This document shows positions 32,255 to 40,399 of a DNA stretch of 42,074 nucleotides, one piece after another. The stretch lies in NCBI GenBank assembly GCA_009835985.1, contig VXWI01000052.1, forward strand, positions 1-42,074, read 5' to 3'. The notes under the pieces were generated by a model. That model made no database searches. It was not told the origin of the DNA and saw only the letters and a program-made list of their open reading frames with translations. The position numbers were made by a program, and so were the translations under genes. The stretch comes from Acidobacteriota bacterium. GTDB lineage: Bacteria; Acidobacteriota; Vicinamibacteria; Marinacidobacterales; Marinacidobacteraceae. Within the stretch, counting starts at the first letter, position 1; each line of letters opens with the position of its first letter.

Positions 32255-33676
32255 ATGCCCGGAGCACCGCGGAAGAAGACGGGACGGCGCGCGGCGAGGG
32301 GACCCGCCGCACCCGCGCGCCCCGCTTCCCCCGCCCGGCGTGCCGCGTTTGCGGTTCTGCTGCGGCTGGAACCCACCCGGGAGCGGCCCCGTCCGCCCCG
32401 TCCCGATGCCCTGATTGCCCGCCTGGAGGACGCCGAGGGGCAGCCCCCGAGCGATCGCGACCGGGCCCTCGCGCGAGAACTCGTCTTCGGCGTGCTGCGC
32501 CGGCGGCGGGCTCTCGACTACGCCCTCGACACCTACTCGCGCCGGCCGGTCGGCAAACTCGATCTCCCGGTGCGCACCGCCCTCCGGATCGGCCTCTACC
32601 AGCTGCGCTACCTGGACCGGGTTCCGGCCAGCGCCGCGGTCCACGAGGCGGTGTCCCTCGCAGCCACCGCCGCCCGACCCGGAGCCGCCGGCCTCGTCAA
32701 CGCCGTCCTCCGCGCCTACCTGCGGGCGGACCACCCGTGGCCCCACCCCGGTGGCGACCGAAACCTCTACCTGCGCGCCGGACTGTCGTATCCGGACTGG
32801 ATGGTGGACCGTTGTCTCGGGCAACTCGGAACCGAAGGCGCCCGGCGACGGCTGGAGGCCGGCAACCGCTCCCCGGTGGTCTTCCTGCGCGTCAGTCGGC
32901 GGCTGGCCCTCGAGGAGGTCCGGACACAACTTGCGCAGGACGGTGTGGAGACCGAGCGCTTCCCCATCGCCCCGCGCTGCCTCAGGGTCACCAGCGGGAA
33001 TCCGCGGGATTCGTCCCTGTTCCGCGAGGGCGCGATTCACATACAGGACGCGGGGTCGCAACTCGTGGCCTGGCTGCTTCCCGTGGACGGGGCCCGGCGG
33101 TGTCTCGATGCCTGCGCCGCGCCCGGAGGGAAGGCCACCATCCTCGCCGAGCGGATCGAACCCCGGCCGCTGATCGCCGCCGACCTCCGGCCGGGCCGGG
33201 TGGACCTGCTGGACTCCACCGTCCGACGCCTCGCGTCCGGAAACGTGCTGCGGCTCGCCGCCGACGCCGCCCACCCTCCCTTCGCGGCGGCAACGTTCGA
33301 CCGAGTCCTCCTCGACGTCCCCTGCAGCGGCCTCGGAACCCTCGCGCGGAATCCCGACATCAAGTGGACCGCCTCGACCGCGCGCGTCCGGGAACTCGGG
33401 GAGACCGCGGGCCGCATCGCCCGGGCGGCCGCGGACCTGCTCGCCTCCGGCGGCATGTTGCTCTACTCGGCCTGCTCGCTCGAGCCCGAAGAGACGACCG
33501 ACGCGATCCACGGCCTCCTCTCCGCGCGCCCCGCCCTCCGGCAGCTCTCGCTGGCGCACCGCCTGCCGGAGGCCCTGGCCCCGCTCGTGGACGACCACGG
33601 CGCACTCCGGGTCGCCCCGGAGGACCACGGCACCGACGGGTACTTCGCGGCGCTCGTGCAGCGTACGGACGCCTGA
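32255..33676 (+). CDS. rsmB: 16S rRNA m5C967 methyltransferase (RsmB/Sun)
   Basis: The 473-residue protein has an N-terminal NusB-like RNA-binding helical domain (about 30-160: ARELVFGVLRRRRALDYAL, PASAAVHEAVSLA, GLVNAVLRAYLR). The SAM-dependent methyltransferase domain follows, with DACAAPGGKA near 285, DVPCSGLGTLARNPDIKW near 354 (first catalytic Cys) and YSACSLEPEE near 404 (second Cys). The ATG at 32255 is preferred over an in-frame GTG at 32237 inside the preceding gene. fmt and rsmB are often neighbours; here the phosphodiesterase gene lies between them. Confidence 0.95.
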   Translation: MPGAPRKKTGRRAARGPAAPARPASPARRAAFAVLLRLEPTRERPRPPRPDALIARLEDAEGQPPSDRDRALARELVFGVLRRRRALDYALDTYSRRPVGKLDLPVRTALRIGLYQLRYLDRVPASAAVHEAVSLAATAARPGAAGLVNAVLRAYLRADHPWPHPGGDRNLYLRAGLSYPDWMVDRCLGQLGTEGARRRLEAGNRSPVVFLRVSRRLALEEVRTQLAQDGVETERFPIAPRCLRVTSGNPRDSSLFREGAIHIQDAGSQLVAWLLPVDGARRCLDACAAPGGKATILAERIEPRPLIAADLRPGRVDLLDSTVRRLASGNVLRLAADAAHPPFAAATFDRVLLDVPCSGLGTLARNPDIKWTASTARVRELGETAGRIARAAADLLASGGMLLYSACSLEPEETTDAIHGLLSARPALRQLSLAHRLPEALAPLVDDHGALRVAPEDHGTDGYFAALVQRTDA

Positions 33677-33766
33677 GGACGCCCAAACGATCCAGCCGCC
33701 CGGACGGGTCTGTGGGCCGTTCCCCCGGCCCCCGACGACACTACACTTCCAGCAGGCACCAACACC

Positions 33767-34531
33767 TTGGGCAATCTCCGGATCCGCTGGGCGCGCGGCG
33801 GGAAACCCTCGCCGTCGCGGCTGTCGCGAGGCCTCTACTACCTCCTGGTCGGGTCGCTGCTCGGCGCCACTTTCGCCTTCGCGGCCGCGGCCACCTTTCT
33901 GGTCGCCTCATCCGCGGCGGACCCCACCGTCCCGGATCTGACCGGCCTCGAGGTGGCGGCCGCCGAGGCGGTGCTCGGCAGCGCGGGACTGCGCCTCGCG
34001 GAGGGCCAGGCCCGCTTCGACGATCACGTTCCGGAAGGGCGCATCGTCTTCCAGGAACCCTCGCCGGGATCCTTCTTCAAGCGCGGGCGTTCCGTTCAGG
34101 TGTTCCGCAGCCTCGGGCCCACCCGACGGGTCGTTCCGCGGCTCGAGGGCAGCACGCTGACCGAGGCCCGGCGGGCGCTCGAAGCGGCCGAGCTCAACGT
34201 GGGGCGGGTGGCCGAGGTGGAAAGCGACACCTATCTCGCCGGCCGGGTCATCGCCCAGTCCCCCGTGGCCTACAGCGAAACGGTTCCCGACACCTCGGTT
34301 TCGGTGCTCCTCTCCGCCGGATCGGAACCCGAGTCCTTCGTCATGCCGGACTTCATCGGCCGCCGCTACGGGGAGATCGCCGATGACCTGAGCCGGAGCG
34401 CCGTCCGGGTGCGCGATGTCCGCAGCGTCCCCTACCGGGGGGTTCCGGCGGGCATCGTCGTGGACCAGGTACCCGCGGCGGGCGCCAAGGTAAGCCGTAC
34501 CGACCGGATCGTGCTGACGCTGAGCCGGTAA
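33767..34531 (+). CDS. single-pass membrane protein with three PASTA domains
   Basis: The 254-residue protein has a short basic cytoplasmic part, one transmembrane helix (residues 22-46) and three tandem PASTA domains (about 53-116, 118-185, 190-254), each opening with a VPDLTG / VPRLEG / MPDFIG type motif. PASTA domains bind peptidoglycan fragments or beta-lactam-like ligands when linked to kinases or penicillin-binding proteins; here no enzymatic domain is attached. The TTG at 33767 is the only sensible start; a TACACT hexamer is 20 bases upstream. The order rsmB-PASTA-rpe suggests a conserved cluster. The role is probably cell-wall related, by inference. Confidence 0.87.
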   Translation: MGNLRIRWARGGKPSPSRLSRGLYYLLVGSLLGATFAFAAAATFLVASSAADPTVPDLTGLEVAAAEAVLGSAGLRLAEGQARFDDHVPEGRIVFQEPSPGSFFKRGRSVQVFRSLGPTRRVVPRLEGSTLTEARRALEAAELNVGRVAEVESDTYLAGRVIAQSPVAYSETVPDTSVSVLLSAGSEPESFVMPDFIGRRYGEIADDLSRSAVRVRDVRSVPYRGVPAGIVVDQVPAAGAKVSRTDRIVLTLSR

Positions 34532-34543
34532 ATTCCGACCCGG

Positions 34544-35188
34544 ATGCGGCTCACCCCTTCGCTTCTCTCCGCCGACTTCACGCGTCTCGCGGAAGAGATA
34601 CGGACGGTGGAAGACGCCGGGGCGCACGGGTTGCACCTCGACGTCATGGATGGGCACTACGTCCCCAACCTGACCTTCGGCCCGATGGTGGTGGCGGCGG
34701 TCCGGCGCTGCACCGACCTGCCGCTCGACGCCCACCTGATGATCGGCAACGCGCCGGAACACATCGGGGCCTACGCCGACGCGGGCGCGGACGCGATCGC
34801 GGTCCACCCGGAAGCCGTGCCCCACCTCCACAAGACCATCTCCGACCTCCGCTCGCTCGAGGTCCGGCCCGGCCTGGCCATCAACCCGCTCTGCCCGCTG
34901 GCATCGCTCGAGGAGGCGCTGGCGGCCGTGGACTACGCGATCGTCATGTCGGTCAACCCCGGCTGGGGCGGGCAGCGCTTCATCGAAGGCAGCATGGACC
35001 GTGTCCGCCAGGTCCGGAAGCTCGCGGAGCGGCACAACCCGTCCCTCGAGATCGTGGTGGACGGCGGCATCAACGCCTCCCGGGTCGCGGCGGCCCGCGA
35101 CGCGGGCGCCGACGTGCTGGTGGCGGGATCGGCGGTGTTCGGGGCCTCCGATCCGGCCGCGGCGGTCCGGGAGATGCTCGCGGCGTGA
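34544..35188 (+). CDS. rpe: ribulose-phosphate 3-epimerase
   Basis: This enzyme interconverts ribulose 5-phosphate and xylulose 5-phosphate. The 214-residue TIM barrel has PSLLSADF (5-12), HLDVMDGHYVPN (metal ligands H31, D33), DAHLMI (H64) and VVDGGI (D173). NPGWGGQ (138-144) is the phosphate-binding region. The ATG at 34544 follows the PASTA stop by 12 bases. Confidence 0.97.
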   Translation: MRLTPSLLSADFTRLAEEIRTVEDAGAHGLHLDVMDGHYVPNLTFGPMVVAAVRRCTDLPLDAHLMIGNAPEHIGAYADAGADAIAVHPEAVPHLHKTISDLRSLEVRPGLAINPLCPLASLEEALAAVDYAIVMSVNPGWGGQRFIEGSMDRVRQVRKLAERHNPSLEIVVDGGINASRVAAARDAGADVLVAGSAVFGASDPAAAVREMLAA

Positions 35189-35231
35189 CGGGTCGCTCGA
35201 TGAGAACCGGCGTGCGGCCCGGCCGGCGCCC

Positions 35232-35711
35232 TTGACCGATCCGGACTCCCCGCCGCCCGCCGGGAGTTCGTCCTCTCTGGCCGCCTCCCCCACCCGCGTC
35301 TCGATCCGGGTCCGCTACGCGGAGACCGACCAGATGGGCGTCGGGTATCACGGCGCCTACCTTCCCTGGCTCGAAGTGGCGCGGACCCGTTGGCTACAGG
35401 AACACGCCGTGTCGTACCGGGAACTGGAGGCGGGCGGCGTCCACCTGCCCGTCATCGAGGTGCGGTGCCGCTATCTGCAGCCCACGCACTACGACGACGA
35501 GTTGGTGGTCGAGGCCGCTGCCTACCGGTACCGCCGTTCCGGCATCGGGTTCGAGTACCGCGTGGTGCGCCCGGCGGACGGCAAGCTGGTGGCGACTGCC
35601 GAAACCCGGCATGCGGCCGTAGGGCCCGACGGCCGCCCCCGTCGCCTCCCGATAGCGCTCCGGGATGCTCTCGAACGAAGCATCCCTGACGACGTGCCGG
35701 TCAGGCGCTAG
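35232..35711 (+). CDS. hotdog-fold acyl-CoA thioesterase (YbgC/FadM-like)
   Basis: The 159-residue protein contains the 4-hydroxybenzoyl-CoA thioesterase pattern RYAETDQMGVGYHGAYLPW, with D33 as the catalytic aspartate. The core sheet follows, ending with a short polar tail. The first 20 residues are Ser/Pro-rich and unlike the family, so the TTG at 35232 may not be the true start, but no alternative start lies nearer the fold. The substrate acyl-CoA is unknown. The end of the gene contains the bamD promoter candidate. Confidence 0.85.
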   Translation: MTDPDSPPPAGSSSSLAASPTRVSIRVRYAETDQMGVGYHGAYLPWLEVARTRWLQEHAVSYRELEAGGVHLPVIEVRCRYLQPTHYDDELVVEAAAYRYRRSGIGFEYRVVRPADGKLVATAETRHAAVGPDGRPRRLPIALRDALERSIPDDVPVRR

Positions 35712-35714
35712 CAT
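35686..35714 (+). promoter_or_regulatory. candidate bamD promoter
   Basis: CTGACG (35686-35691) and TAGCAT (35709-35714) are 17 bases apart, within the end of the thioesterase gene and just past it. The implied start would be about 25 bases before the ATG at 35746. Confidence 0.4.
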
Positions 35715-35745
35715 TTCGTCGGCTGCGGCCCTTCCGCTGTCTTGC

Positions 35746-36549
35746 ATGTTTCCTGACCCCGCCGGTTCCGCCCGCCGGACCTTCCTGACCCCCGCCCTGG
35801 CGGGAGTCGTCCTGCTGGGCCTGGCGTGCAGTTCCGGGCCCCTGGCGGAGGTCCCGACCGGAGCGCAGGCCGACCGGCGCCTGCTGGCCCTCGGACAGCA
35901 GAGCCTCGAGGACCGCGACTGGGAGACGGCCCGCACCTGGTTTCGCCAGTTGCTCGACAGCTATCCGCGCAGCCAATTCGCCGGGGACGCCCGTCTGGGG
36001 ATCGCAGACACTTACAACAACCAGCGCGGCGCCCAGAACGCGCTGCTGGCCGCCACCGAGTATCGCGACTACCTGACCTTCTTCCCGAATCACCCGCGCG
36101 CGGATTACGCGCAGTTCCAGATCGCATTCGGGCACTTCAAGCGGCGCCGCAGCGCGGACCGGGATCAGGAAGACACCGAGCTGGCGGCGAGCGAGTTCGG
36201 GAAACTGCTCGAGCTGTACCCCAACTCCCGTTATGCCGAGGATGCGCGGGTCCATCTCGTGGAGTGCCGGAAAGACCTCGCGACCTCCGTGCTGCTGAAA
36301 GCCGAGTTCTACCAGGACCACCGGAACTGGTGCCGGGGCGCGATTCCCCGACTCGAGGAGATCCTGGCGAACTACCCCGATTTCGACCGCCTTGCCGAAG
36401 TTCGCCACCGGTTGGGCCGGGCGCTCACCGAGTGTGGACGCGAGCAGGAGGCGCTGGTCCACTACCAGAAGATCGTCGACGAGCACGCGGAGAGCCCCTA
36501 CACGGAAGCGGCTCGCGAACGGATTCGCGAGATCCTCGCGCGAACCTGA
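35746..36549 (+). CDS. bamD: outer-membrane assembly lipoprotein BamD
   Basis: The 267-residue lipoprotein has a signal ending at LLGLACSS, with lipidated C28. Tetratricopeptide-like repeats run from about residue 45 to 265 (ARTWFRQLLDSYPRSQFAG, ATEYRDYLTFFPNHPRADY, SEFGKLLELYPNSRYAEDA). BamD is an essential partner of BamA in outer-membrane beta-barrel insertion. The ATG at 35746 is chosen because it places the signal peptide at the N-terminus; an upstream extension lies in the previous gene. Only four bases separate it from the convergent ORF at 36554. Confidence 0.92.
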   Translation: MFPDPAGSARRTFLTPALAGVVLLGLACSSGPLAEVPTGAQADRRLLALGQQSLEDRDWETARTWFRQLLDSYPRSQFAGDARLGIADTYNNQRGAQNALLAATEYRDYLTFFPNHPRADYAQFQIAFGHFKRRRSADRDQEDTELAASEFGKLLELYPNSRYAEDARVHLVECRKDLATSVLLKAEFYQDHRNWCRGAIPRLEEILANYPDFDRLAEVRHRLGRALTECGREQEALVHYQKIVDEHAESPYTEAARERIREILART

Positions 36550-36553
36550 GTCG

Positions 36554-37021
36554 TCAGCGTTTCGCCTCGCTGCGCTCGGCGATGCCGGCCGGAGGCCGGC
36601 GCTCCGAGCCGGAGCGGGACGGGTTCCGCACGTCCGCCAGGCAGTCTCCGCGATGGACCAGGATCCTGAGTCCCGGCCGCCGCCCGGAGGCGGGAGGAAC
36701 AACGGCAATCACCACATCACCCGCCACCAGGCCCTCCAGCAGCGACCTCCCGCCACGTTCGAGGTCGGCCGGTTCCACCGCCAGCCCGACGATGCGCCAT
36801 CCCTGAATCTCGGACCGGCCGAGCCGCTGTTCCACCAGCGCGTCGATCGCCGCCCCTCCGCGCGCCGCCCCCCGCGCGGGCTCGAAGCCCAGGACGTCCA
36901 CCTGCCGGTGGCGCTTTTCCCCATAGAGGAAACCGCGGGATCCATCCAGGCCGGCTACGGCGTCGGCGCCCAGGAACACCTCGGGCAGGGCCTGCACCAG
37001 GCGGCGCGGGAGCGGACGCAC
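36554..37021 (-). CDS. uncharacterised protein downstream of pgsA
   Basis: A 155-residue frame starts at GTG 37021 (MRPLPRRLVQALPEVFLG). The sequence has coding-like composition (GLDGSRGFLYGEKRHRQVDVLGFEPARG, RGGRSLLEGLVAGDVVIAVV), with two short hydrophobic stretches and no recognised domain. Its last 17 or so residues (RRPPAGIAERSEAKR) are translated from a REP-like repeat, so the native C-terminus is probably shorter or was extended by the repeat. A start further upstream would overlap pgsA. It is on the same strand as pgsA, 17 bases beyond its stop, and may be cotranscribed. I cannot name a function and do not exclude a non-coding region. Confidence 0.5.
   Translation of the reverse strand: MRPLPRRLVQALPEVFLGADAVAGLDGSRGFLYGEKRHRQVDVLGFEPARGAARGGAAIDALVEQRLGRSEIQGWRIVGLAVEPADLERGGRSLLEGLVAGDVVIAVVPPASGRRPGLRILVHRGDCLADVRNPSRSGSERRPPAGIAERSEAKR
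36559..36607 (+). repeat. palindromic REP-like repeat, copy 3
   Basis: The core 36580-36607 is identical to the copies at 13003-13030 (inverted) and 13212-13239. The 49-base unit matches 13191-13239 at all but three positions. The repeat lies ten bases beyond the bamD stop and inside the 3' end of the minus-strand ORF at 36554-37021. Confidence 0.75.
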
Positions 37022-37037
37022 CGCGCCGGCGGGCGGC

Positions 37038-37571
37038 TCAGCCGGAGAGCGCGACGCTCCGCGCTCCGGCGAAGTAGGAGAAGCCGGACCACGCGGTGAG
37101 GAACGCGGCGATCCAGAGTCCCAACACCCCGAAGGGCGCCAGGGCCTCATAGAAAGCCCCCGCCAGAACCAGGAGGGCCGCGTACACCTGAGCGTGCATC
37201 TTGATCTTCCCGAGCAGACTGACCGGCACGCTGCTCCCCCGCTGGAGCGCCACCATCCGGAGCGCCGTCACGGCGAACTCCCGTCCGACGATCACGATGG
37301 CGACCCAGGCCGGGCAGAGGCCCCGGGCCACCAGGCAGATGAAGATCGTGGAAATGAAGAACTTGTCCGCGATCGGGTCCAGCAGCGTCCCCAGCGCCGT
37401 GATCTGGTTCCGCCGGCGGGCGATGTGCCCGTCGAGAAGATCGGTCAGCGCCCCGCCGGCCACCAAGCCGGCGCTCACCAGTTGCCAACCGGGGAACGAG
37501 GCGAGCAGGGCCACCGCCACAAACGGCGTCAGCAGAATCCGCAGTAGCGTAAGGCGGTTCGCCACGCTCAT
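37038..37571 (-). CDS. pgsA: CDP-diacylglycerol-glycerol-3-phosphate 3-phosphatidyltransferase
   Basis: This enzyme makes phosphatidylglycerophosphate, the precursor of phosphatidylglycerol and cardiolipin. The 177-residue protein has the CDP-alcohol signature D47, G48, A51, R52, G61, D65 and D69 (TDLLDGHIARR, LGTLLDPIADK). AWVAIVIVGREFAVTALRM and SLLGKIKMHAQ are typical of PgsA rather than PssA. The ATG at 37571 opens with MSVANRLTLLRI, the expected N-terminus. A longer in-frame extension runs into the neighbouring intergenic region and is rejected. It is divergent from the pyrophosphorylase at 37681. Confidence 0.93.
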   Translation of the reverse strand: MSVANRLTLLRILLTPFVAVALLASFPGWQLVSAGLVAGGALTDLLDGHIARRRNQITALGTLLDPIADKFFISTIFICLVARGLCPAWVAIVIVGREFAVTALRMVALQRGSSVPVSLLGKIKMHAQVYAALLVLAGAFYEALAPFGVLGLWIAAFLTAWSGFSYFAGARSVALSG

Positions 37572-37680
37572 CTCCGGTACACGTTCGAAGGAGTTCCCCG
37601 CGCCTCGAGCGCGGACCCGGGATGCTATCAGCAGCGGCCCGTCAGCAGCCGCGAGGGGGAGTATCCTGTCCGACTGTTCG

Positions 37681-38757
37681 ATGAAGGCGGTCATTCTCAT
37701 CGGGGGGAAGGCGCTGCGGCTGCGTCCCCTCACGTTTCGCCGTCCCAAGGCGATCGTCCCGCTCCTTGCGCGCCCCTTCCTCGCAACCCAGTTCGAGTTG
37801 CTCCGGCGGGCGGGAATCTCCGACGTCGTTCTCTGCCTGGCATCGCTCCCCCGGCGGATCGAGGCCACCTTCGGCGACGGAAACGCGTTCGGTGTGTCGC
37901 TCAGATACTCGGTGGAGCCGAAGCCCCTCGGCACCGGGGGCGCCATCGGACATGTGAGATCCCTGCTCTCCGAACCCTTTGTGTGCCTGAACGGAGACTC
38001 CCTGACCGACCTCGATGTCCGGAGGCTCGTCGACGCCCACGAGTCCGCCGGCGCCACGCTCACCCTCGCGCTGACCCCGGTGAACGACGCGTCGCCCTAC
38101 GGGCTGGTCCGGACCCGGGCGCCCGGGGCTGGCGGGACGCGCCGCGTCCTCAGCTTCAGCGAAAAGCCGGATTCGCCGGAGCCGGGTGAGATCAGCATCG
38201 GCGCCTACGTCATGGATCCGGGTATCTTCGAGTTCATCCCCGCCCGGGGCGCGTGTTCGCTGGAACACGAGGTGTTCCCGGCGATGGTGGCGGCCGGCGT
38301 TCCGGTCGCGGCCCATCGGCACGAGGGCTACTTCACGGACATCGGCGTTGTCTCGCGCTACCGGCAGGCCCACCGGGACGCCCTCGACGGCAGGATACGG
38401 ATTCCGGGAGTGGGACGGCCCAACCCGGGTGGCGTCATCGTGGACGAAACCGCCTCCGTTCACCCGCACGCCCGCCTCATCGGCCCCTCCCTGGTGGGAC
38501 CCGGGGCGCAGGTGCGCGAAGAAGCCGAGATCGGGCCGTACGCGGTGCTCGGGCGTCAGGTGCGGATCGAGCGGGGCGCGCAGGTGAAGGACTCGATCCT
38601 GTGGGCGCACACCCGCATCAGCGAGGACGCCGCCGTGTCGGGGGCGATTCTGGGCGTCAGCGGTTTCGTCGGCCCGGGAGCCCGGCTCTCGGGAGCGGTC
38701 CTCGGCGACAAGAGCACCGTCGCCGCCCACAGCACCGTTCCATGGCTCGACGACTGA
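37681..38757 (+). CDS. nucleotide-sugar pyrophosphorylase with hexapeptide repeats
   Basis: The 358-residue protein has an N-terminal nucleotidyltransferase domain and a C-terminal left-handed beta-helix of hexapeptide repeats (about 250-355: ASVHPHARLIGPSLVGPG, AEIGPYAVLG). Family elements include LGTGGAIG (83-90), LNGDSLTD (D106) and FTDIGVV. The nucleotide loop reads GGKALRLRPLT instead of the usual GGxGTRLRPLT. It most resembles GDP-mannose pyrophosphorylase-type enzymes; ADP-, UDP- or TDP-sugar synthesis is also possible. Its end overlaps the next gene by 16 bases, so the two are likely translated together, fitting a mannose-1-phosphate to GDP-mannose step. Confidence 0.9.
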   Translation: MKAVILIGGKALRLRPLTFRRPKAIVPLLARPFLATQFELLRRAGISDVVLCLASLPRRIEATFGDGNAFGVSLRYSVEPKPLGTGGAIGHVRSLLSEPFVCLNGDSLTDLDVRRLVDAHESAGATLTLALTPVNDASPYGLVRTRAPGAGGTRRVLSFSEKPDSPEPGEISIGAYVMDPGIFEFIPARGACSLEHEVFPAMVAAGVPVAAHRHEGYFTDIGVVSRYRQAHRDALDGRIRIPGVGRPNPGGVIVDETASVHPHARLIGPSLVGPGAQVREEAEIGPYAVLGRQVRIERGAQVKDSILWAHTRISEDAAVSGAILGVSGFVGPGARLSGAVLGDKSTVAAHSTVPWLDD

Positions 38758-40124
38758 GCGCCGCCGAAGCCGCGCTGTTCAAGGCCTACGACGTCCGCGG
38801 AGCGGCGCCCGCGCCACTGTCACCCGGTCTGGCCTGGCGCGTCGGCCGCGCGTTCGCCACCTGGCTCGGGGGCGGGCGCATCGGCATCGCGCGCGACGCC
38901 CGGCTCACCAGTCCGGCGCTCGCCGGGGCGTTCGCCGCCGGTCTCGAGGGGCCGGACGTCGAGATCCTCGACTACGGGATGCTGCCGACGGACGCGATGT
39001 GGGTCGCCGTCCGGCACGACCGGCTCGACGGCGGGGCGGTGATCACGGCCTCCCACAATCCTCCCGGCGACAACGGCATCAAGCTCGTCGAACGCGACGC
39101 GGCCCCCGTGTTCGAGGAGAACGGGTTGCCGAAAGTGCGTCGGCTGGCGCAGGAGGTTCCCGATCCGCCGGAGGACCCGCCAGCCGCCCCGGAAACCGGG
39201 GCGCCGCGCGCCATCGCCGCCGACTACCGGGCGTTTCTCATGAGCGTCGTGGACTTCCGCTCCCTGCCGGCGCTGCGCGTGGTGCTCGACGCCGGGAACG
39301 GCATGGGGGGACTCATGGCGGGCGAGGTCTTTCCCGCGGTTCCCGGCGAGTTTGTCGCGGTGCAGTTCCGGCCCGACGGCGCCTTCCCGAACCGCGGCGC
39401 CAACCCGCTCGATCCCCGCAACCGGCAGCCGCTCGTGCGCCGGGTCCTCGAGGAGGGAGCCGACTTCGGCGTTTTGTGGGACGGGGATGCGGACCGGTGC
39501 GTCTTCGTGGACGACCAGGGACGGCACGTCCCGGGGGACTTCGCGACGGCCCTGCTGGCGCCGGCCGAGATCGCCAAGGAACCGGGCACTCCGATCGTCT
39601 TCGACCTGCGCTCCTCTCGGGCGGTGCCGGACGAGGTGACCCGGGCGGGGGGCCGGCCGCGTGCCGGCCGGGTGGGGCACGCCTACCTGAAGCGGCGGAT
39701 GCGGCAGGAGGACGCGAGGTTCGGCGGCGAGCTCAGCGGTCACTTCTTCTTTCGGGCCGCCGGCTACGCGGACAACGCCCTCCTCCCCATCCTGCTGATG
39801 ATCGAGAGAATCCGGGACTCGGGACGGCCGCTCTCCGAGTTGGCGGGGGATCTGCGCCGACGCTACTTCACGGTGGACGAGGAGAGCCGGGTGGTTCCCG
39901 ACCCGGCCGCCGCCTTCCGCCTGGTGCGCGAGAGCTTTCCGGGCGGGAACGTGAGCACGCTCGACGGACTGACGATCGATTTCCCGGATTGGCGCTTCAC
40001 CCTCCGGCCGTCGAACACCGAGCCGGTGATGCGGCTGACCCTGGAGGCGTACCGCGAGGGGCTGGCAGAAACCCGCCGCGACGAACTCCTGACGTTGCTG
40101 GAGCGCGGGAACCTGACTCGGTAG
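38742..40124 (+). CDS. manB: phosphomannomutase/phosphoglucomutase
   Basis: This enzyme moves phosphate between C6 and C1 of hexose phosphates. The 460-residue protein has the phosphoserine loop TASHNPPGDNGIKL (S104), the metal loop DGDADRC near 247, the sugar-specificity loop GELSGHFFF near 329 and the phosphate-binding RPSNTEPVMR near 423. The GELSG loop is more like bifunctional phosphomannomutase/phosphoglucomutase than phosphoglucosamine mutase. The start, ATG 38742, overlaps the preceding gene. Together they could provide mannose 1-phosphate and GDP-mannose. Confidence 0.93.
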   Translation: MARRLSAAEAALFKAYDVRGAAPAPLSPGLAWRVGRAFATWLGGGRIGIARDARLTSPALAGAFAAGLEGPDVEILDYGMLPTDAMWVAVRHDRLDGGAVITASHNPPGDNGIKLVERDAAPVFEENGLPKVRRLAQEVPDPPEDPPAAPETGAPRAIAADYRAFLMSVVDFRSLPALRVVLDAGNGMGGLMAGEVFPAVPGEFVAVQFRPDGAFPNRGANPLDPRNRQPLVRRVLEEGADFGVLWDGDADRCVFVDDQGRHVPGDFATALLAPAEIAKEPGTPIVFDLRSSRAVPDEVTRAGGRPRAGRVGHAYLKRRMRQEDARFGGELSGHFFFRAAGYADNALLPILLMIERIRDSGRPLSELAGDLRRRYFTVDEESRVVPDPAAAFRLVRESFPGGNVSTLDGLTIDFPDWRFTLRPSNTEPVMRLTLEAYREGLAETRRDELLTLLERGNLTR

Positions 40125-40277
40125 CGCAGCCGGCCGGCTGGGTGCGTCTCGCGGGAGACAGTTCAGCATTCCAACCCGTTCCGCCATGAGAATGGATGAG
40201 GTTGCGACGTGTGCGGCGAGCAGGTTCCCGCGGTGGAGGGCGCTGCACAGGTTCCGCCACGAGCTCTCGCCGCCGAG

Positions 40278-40283
40278 TAGAAT
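40278..40283 (+). promoter_or_regulatory. candidate -10 box of tRNA-Gly
   Basis: TAGAAT lies about 14 bases before the mature tRNA end, appropriate for a short 5' leader. No good -35 hexamer is seen at the expected spacing. Confidence 0.45.
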
Positions 40284-40296
40284 CTCCGGCCCCCGG

Positions 40297-40372
40297 GCGG
40301 GCGTATCTCAGTTGGCAGAGTACGAGCTTCCCAAGCTCGGTGTCGCGGGTTCGAGCCCCGTCGCCCGCTCCA
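40297..40372 (+). tRNA. tRNA-Gly (anticodon CCC)
   Basis: The 76-base cloverleaf has a complete seven-pair acceptor stem (GCGGGCG with CGCCCGC). The anticodon stem is CGAGC with GCTCG, and loop TTCCCAA gives anticodon CCC, reading GGG. The T arm is GCGGG-TTCGAGC-CCCGT, the discriminator is T, and CCA is encoded. The D arm is weak at its first pair. GGG is expected to be used in such a GC-rich genome. Confidence 0.95.
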
Positions 40373-40399
40373 TTCCGTTTCCTTGTTCCGTTCCGTCCC

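Noticed and set aside
36392-37099. Plus-strand frame opposite the unknown ORF and pgsA end
   Set aside because: It overlaps bamD out of frame and has antisense-like composition; the minus-strand frame is more protein-like.
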